Assembly: GCA_019455065.1 (NCBI GenBank)
Contig: JACFNC010000001.1
Location: 124,001 to 188,000 of the forward strand
Origin: Rhodospirillales bacterium
GTDB taxonomy: Bacteria; Pseudomonadota; Alphaproteobacteria; Rhodospirillales; Magnetospirillaceae
Reading direction: 5' to 3'
DNA length: 64,000 nucleotides
Each line of letters opens with the position of its first letter. The first letter of the stretch is position 1. The position numbers were made by a program, and so were the translations under genes. Positions 60,974 to 64,000 of this stretch are shown one piece after another. Under the pieces are notes generated by a model. That model was given only the letters and a program-made list of their open reading frames with translations. It ran no database searches and was not told the origin of the DNA.

Positions 60974-62862
60974 CGAGCGAACTGGTCTTCGATGATTTTC
61001 CGATTGATGCTGACCCGGTACTTGCCGCGCAGTGACGCAACGTACTGATCGACGAGATCGCCCGAAAGCGCTTGGCCGACTTGTTGCCGCAACTGCTCGA
61101 GGGCGGCCGCGTCCTCCTTCGGGTCGGCCGGCTCGATGCTGACGAGGCGGGCGGCGATCGCGCCACCGCCCGCGCCGGCGGCCGCGTGGGCGGCTTGGCC
61201 GACCGTCGCCTGGAACAACTTTCCGATCAACTCGGGCGGCAAGTCGCGCGCCGTCGTCCCTTCGCGCGTAAAAGGCTCGGTCGTCGCCACTTCGGCCCCG
61301 AAGCTGGTGGCGACCTTCTCCGCCGGTTCCCCCTGACCCAACCGTTCCGCGGCGGCCTTGGCCTGTTCCTCGGCGATCGCTTGACGACGTTCGGCCTGCC
61401 ACGTCGCCGCCACCTCGTCGCGGACGGCTTCGAAGGGCTTCAGCGCCGGAGGAGTCACGGAGTCCACGCGGACGACGAAATAGGCGTTGCCATCCATTTC
61501 GGTAAGCGGGCTTTCGCTGCCCTGCGGGGTCGAGAACGCGACCGAGCGGAAGGTTTCCGACTGCGGGGCGGCCGGCGCGGGCTCGCCCTGTGGCGTCATC
61601 CCCTGCGGATCGATGGCTTCGATTTTTGCCGCCTTCAGGTTGAGGTCGCGAGCCGTCTCCTCCATGCTCGCCCCGCTGGCCAGCGCGTCGTCCACCTTGT
61701 TCGCAAGCTCGTACAGGTGGTCGATCGCCTTCTCATTGACCAAATCCTGCTTGAGCTGGTCTTTCACCTCTTCCAGCGGCCGGGTTTTCCCGGGCATCGT
61801 CTCGACGAGGTTGAACATGTGCCACCCAAGGGGGCTCTTGAACGGCTCGCTCACGGACTTGGCCGGCAGCGCGAAGATGACTTCCGCCATTTCGGGCAGC
61901 AGCGACGACTTTTCCACCCAACCGAGATTGATGATCTCGAGCGGCTTGTTGCCGACGGTGCGGGCGATGGTGGCGAAATCCTTGCCGTCCTTGCGCATCT
62001 CGCCGGCCCGCTTGGCCTGTTCCTCGTTCGCGAACAAAATTTGTTGGACGTTCCGGCGTTCGGAATCTTGGAACTCGTTGATGCGCTGCTCGTAGGCTTC
62101 GGCGACCATCTCGTCGTTGATCGTTATCTCGCCGGCCACGTCGCTGGGCCGAATCTGCAGCACGGTCACACCGCGGTACTCTGGCGCCATGAACCGAGAC
62201 GAATTCTTCTCGTAGTATTGGCGGAGGCCGGTTTCGTCGGGCGGCGGCGGCGCCGTGACCTTTTCGGCCCGGAGGCGAATGATTTCGGCTGTTCGATCCT
62301 CCTGCCGGTAGGCGAAAACGGGAGCGACCATGGCCTCCGGCGGGGAGATGCCGCCGCTCAGTGCCTCGACGATCTGCCCGCGGACCAGATTGCGCCGCTC
62401 CATGGCCAGGAACGCCTGCTCGCTCAAGCCGGCGCTGGCAAGGGCTTGGCGGAATGTGTTGGGGTCGAACTGGCCGAGCTGGTTGCGAAACGCGGGAACG
62501 GCGGCGATGCTGCGGCGGAGCGCGTCGTCGTTGGCCATGAGCCCCAAGTCGTCGGCGGCCTGATCCAAGAGCGCCCGCACGACCATTCCGTCGATCGTGT
62601 TTTCCAGAAGCCCGAGTTGGCGCGCCTGGTCGGCGTCGATGGCTCCGCCCAGCGCTGCCTGCAGCTGTCGGACCTGGCGGTTGAATTCCTGCGCCACTTG
62701 TGTGGCGGGAATTTCGACGTCGCCCACGGTGATGGCCGGCGAACTTGCGACATTGATGCGGACCATGTCGCCGACGCCCCAGACCGCGAAGCTGAGGATC
62801 AGCAGGGCGAACAGGATCTTGATGACCCAGGATTTGGTTGATTTGCGGAGCGCGTCGAGCAT
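60970..62862 (-). CDS. ppiD: Peptidyl-prolyl isomerase PpiD-type membrane-anchored folding factor
   Basis: This 630-residue periplasmic chaperone is anchored by one N-terminal helix (VIKILFALLILSFAVWGVGD, about residues 12-32). A SurA-like N-terminal chaperone region follows, then a parvulin PPIase domain around 255-360, with NVQQILFANEEQA and GWHMFNLVE. A second discontinuous chaperone part and the C-terminus complete it. The ATG at 62862 has AAGG at good spacing; the longer frame from 62901 is less likely. It leads the ppiD-trpE transcript and is divergent from tpiA. Confidence 0.92.
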   Translation of the reverse strand: MLDALRKSTKSWVIKILFALLILSFAVWGVGDMVRINVASSPAITVGDVEIPATQVAQEFNRQVRQLQAALGGAIDADQARQLGLLENTIDGMVVRALLDQAADDLGLMANDDALRRSIAAVPAFRNQLGQFDPNTFRQALASAGLSEQAFLAMERRNLVRGQIVEALSGGISPPEAMVAPVFAYRQEDRTAEIIRLRAEKVTAPPPPDETGLRQYYEKNSSRFMAPEYRGVTVLQIRPSDVAGEITINDEMVAEAYEQRINEFQDSERRNVQQILFANEEQAKRAGEMRKDGKDFATIARTVGNKPLEIINLGWVEKSSLLPEMAEVIFALPAKSVSEPFKSPLGWHMFNLVETMPGKTRPLEEVKDQLKQDLVNEKAIDHLYELANKVDDALASGASMEETARDLNLKAAKIEAIDPQGMTPQGEPAPAAPQSETFRSVAFSTPQGSESPLTEMDGNAYFVVRVDSVTPPALKPFEAVRDEVAATWQAERRQAIAEEQAKAAAERLGQGEPAEKVATSFGAEVATTEPFTREGTTARDLPPELIGKLFQATVGQAAHAAAGAGGGAIAARLVSIEPADPKEDAAALEQLRQQVGQALSGDLVDQYVASLRGKYRVSINRKIIEDQFAR

Positions 62863-62924
62863 TAGACCTTGGATTTCGGCTGAGAATGGTGCGGCGGACA
62901 CCGGCGCGACGGTGAGAACGCGGC

Positions 62925-62953
62925 ATAATAGGTGCGGGGTTGTGGCCGGGCAA
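62925..62953 (-). promoter_or_regulatory. Probable promoter of ppiD-trpE
   Basis: On the minus strand TTGCCC (62953-62948) and TATTAT (62930-62925) are separated by exactly 17 bp, 60-90 bases upstream of ppiD. Both boxes match the sigma70 consensus well. The rest of the 223-bp divergent gap holds no gene; a plus-strand promoter for tpiA could not be placed confidently, although TAATAT at 63021 is a candidate -10. Confidence 0.6.
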
Positions 62954-63085
62954 TACGGAAAGTGACGCGTTGGAGCGCCGTTTGGCGTCCTCAGGCGCGG
63001 TGGCCTTGGGTAGCGTTCGCTAATATGTTGTGGTAGAGACCAGAAACGTTGCTCGGGGGGCAGTGGTCAGAACGGAGGAGGCGAA

Positions 63086-63844
63086 ATGAAGTCCAGACGT
63101 CCGCTTATCGCCGGAAACTGGAAGATGAACGGTTTGCGCCAGGATGGATTGGCATTGGCCCGCGGTGTCGCCGCCAAGTTGGCCAACGAGGGGGCGCCGT
63201 CCTGCGACCTCCTGGTCTGTCCCCCTGCGACACTGATCTCCGACGTGAGCGGGGCGCTCGCCGGCACCGCCGTCGCCGTCGGCGGCCAGGACTGCCATGC
63301 CGCACCGAGTGGCGCCCATACCGGCGACGTCAGTGCGCCGATGCTCGCCGACCTCGGCTGTGGCTATGTCATCGTCGGGCATTCCGAGCGGCGCACTGAC
63401 CATGGCGAGACCGACGAGGCCGTGCGGGCGAAGGCCGTGGCGGCCCACAAGGCGGGGCTGATCGCCATCGTCTGTATCGGCGAAACCGAGGCCGAGCGTG
63501 ACCAGGGCCGGACCATCGAGGTCGTTGCGGGGCAGTTCCACGGCTCGCTGCCCGAGGGCGCCACCGCGGTCGATACCGTCATCGCCTACGAGCCCGTATG
63601 GGCGATCGGCACCGGGCGCACCCCGACGGTGGCCGACGTGGCCGAGGTTCACGCGATGATCCGGCGCGAGGCGCGTACCCGTATGGGAGACGAAGCCGGC
63701 AAGTTGCGCATCCTCTACGGCGGGTCCATGAAGCCTTCGAACGCGCGCGAACTCATTGCCATCGACGACGTGGACGGCGGGCTGATCGGGGGCGCCAGCC
63801 TGAAGGTCGAAGATTTTTGGGCCATCGCGCAAAGTTGCCCCTAG
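63086..63844 (+). CDS. tpiA: Triosephosphate isomerase
   Basis: This 252-residue TIM-barrel enzyme interconverts dihydroxyacetone phosphate and glyceraldehyde 3-phosphate. Catalytic Lys is in AGNWKMNG (residues 9-16), His in GHSERR and Glu in [22 protein letters not shown] and GLIGGASL complete the phosphate site. GGAGGAGG directly precedes the start. It is followed after 92 bases by secG, a common order. The gap contains a hairpin, GCTCCCG (63890-63896) with CGGGAGC (63911-63917). Confidence 0.97.
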   Translation: MKSRRPLIAGNWKMNGLRQDGLALARGVAAKLANEGAPSCDLLVCPPATLISDVSGALAGTAVAVGGQDCHAAPSGAHTGDVSAPMLADLGCGYVIVGHSERRTDHGETDEAVRAKAVAAHKAGLIAIVCIGETEAERDQGRTIEVVAGQFHGSLPEGATAVDTVIAYEPVWAIGTGRTPTVADVAEVHAMIRREARTRMGDEAGKLRILYGGSMKPSNARELIAIDDVDGGLIGGASLKVEDFWAIAQSCP

Positions 63845-63936
63845 CCATGGGGCGCCGTGCCGAATAAAAAGGGCGCGCAAAATCGAATGGCTCCCGTGGG
63901 TGGTTCCCGGCGGGAGCGTTGCCGTGGTGTAAAGCA

Positions 63937-64000
63937 ATGATCAACATCGTGCTCGTCGTCCATCTTCTGCTGGCTATCGCCATGGTGGCCGTGATCATGC
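63937..64000 (+). CDS. secG: Preprotein translocase subunit SecG (5' end only)
   Basis: The first 21 codons are visible and the gene runs off the window. The N-terminus MINIVLVVHLLLAIAMVAVI is a hydrophobic helix that matches SecG, the small accessory subunit of the SecYEG translocon. Its position after tpiA supports this. The Gly/Met-rich second half of the protein cannot be seen. Confidence 0.75.
   Translation, partial: MINIVLVVHLLLAIAMVAVIM

Overview
The window is 64 kb of gene-dense, GC-rich housekeeping chromosome from an alphaproteobacterium, most likely a member of the Rhodospirillales or a close relative. The evidence is the complete 14-gene nuo operon followed by birA-coaX-rnj, a short proline-tRNA ligase without an inserted editing domain, LpxI instead of LpxH in lipid A synthesis, the order trpG-trpD-trpC-moaC-moeA-lexA, and a lexA promoter carrying the alphaproteobacterial direct-repeat box GTTC-N7-GTTC. 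No rRNA, CRISPR array, prophage, transposase or toxin-antitoxin module was seen.

Layout. 1-2236: the end of a branched-chain amino-acid type ABC transporter (tail of a LivG-like gene, then LivF), a DUF4863/PnbB-like gene and nudC, the last two on the minus strand. 2237-2929: a gene-free stretch with a minus-strand terminator-like hairpin, tRNA-Asp, and the nuo leader. 2930-20645: nuoABCDEFGHIJKLMN, then birA, coaX, rnj and mce, nearly all overlapping or a few bases apart. 20642-29937: tag, a small secreted protein, proS, a lolC-lolD-lolE-type set and dnaE. 30117-44954: the translation and envelope cluster rpsB-tsf-pyrH-frr-uppS-cdsA-dxr-rseP-bamA-skp-lpxD-fabZ-lpxA-lpxI-lpxB, ending with gloA. 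44991-47905 (minus): gltX-gltA and a small membrane ORF. 47982-50141: comEC. 50173-55106 (minus): trpG-trpD-trpC-moaC-moeA, then lexA with its own SOS promoter. 55240-59443: a plus-strand copper module, copA-cueR-deacetylase-copZ. 59453-62862 (minus): ppiD-trpE. 63086-64000: tpiA and the start of secG.

How the genes work together. The nuo operon encodes respiratory complex I. The rpsB-to-lpxB cluster joins ribosome function (S2, EF-Ts, RRF) with UMP kinase, undecaprenyl and isoprenoid synthesis, phospholipid synthesis, outer-membrane protein assembly and the first half of lipid A synthesis; the Lol set supplies lipoprotein export. The copper module is a self-contained CueR regulon: CueR keeps Ser77, Cys112 and Cys120, and both copA and copZ have TTGACC elements with a 19-bp spacer and a CCTTCC operator.

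Nothing here looks like a wholly undescribed system. The points most worth following are the copper module sitting exactly between trpE and trpG, the apparently leaderless CueR-controlled copA promoter within a 48-bp inverted repeat, a 17-codon micro-ORF coupled to nuoJ, the duplicated Lol permeases, and two small unrecognised proteins.
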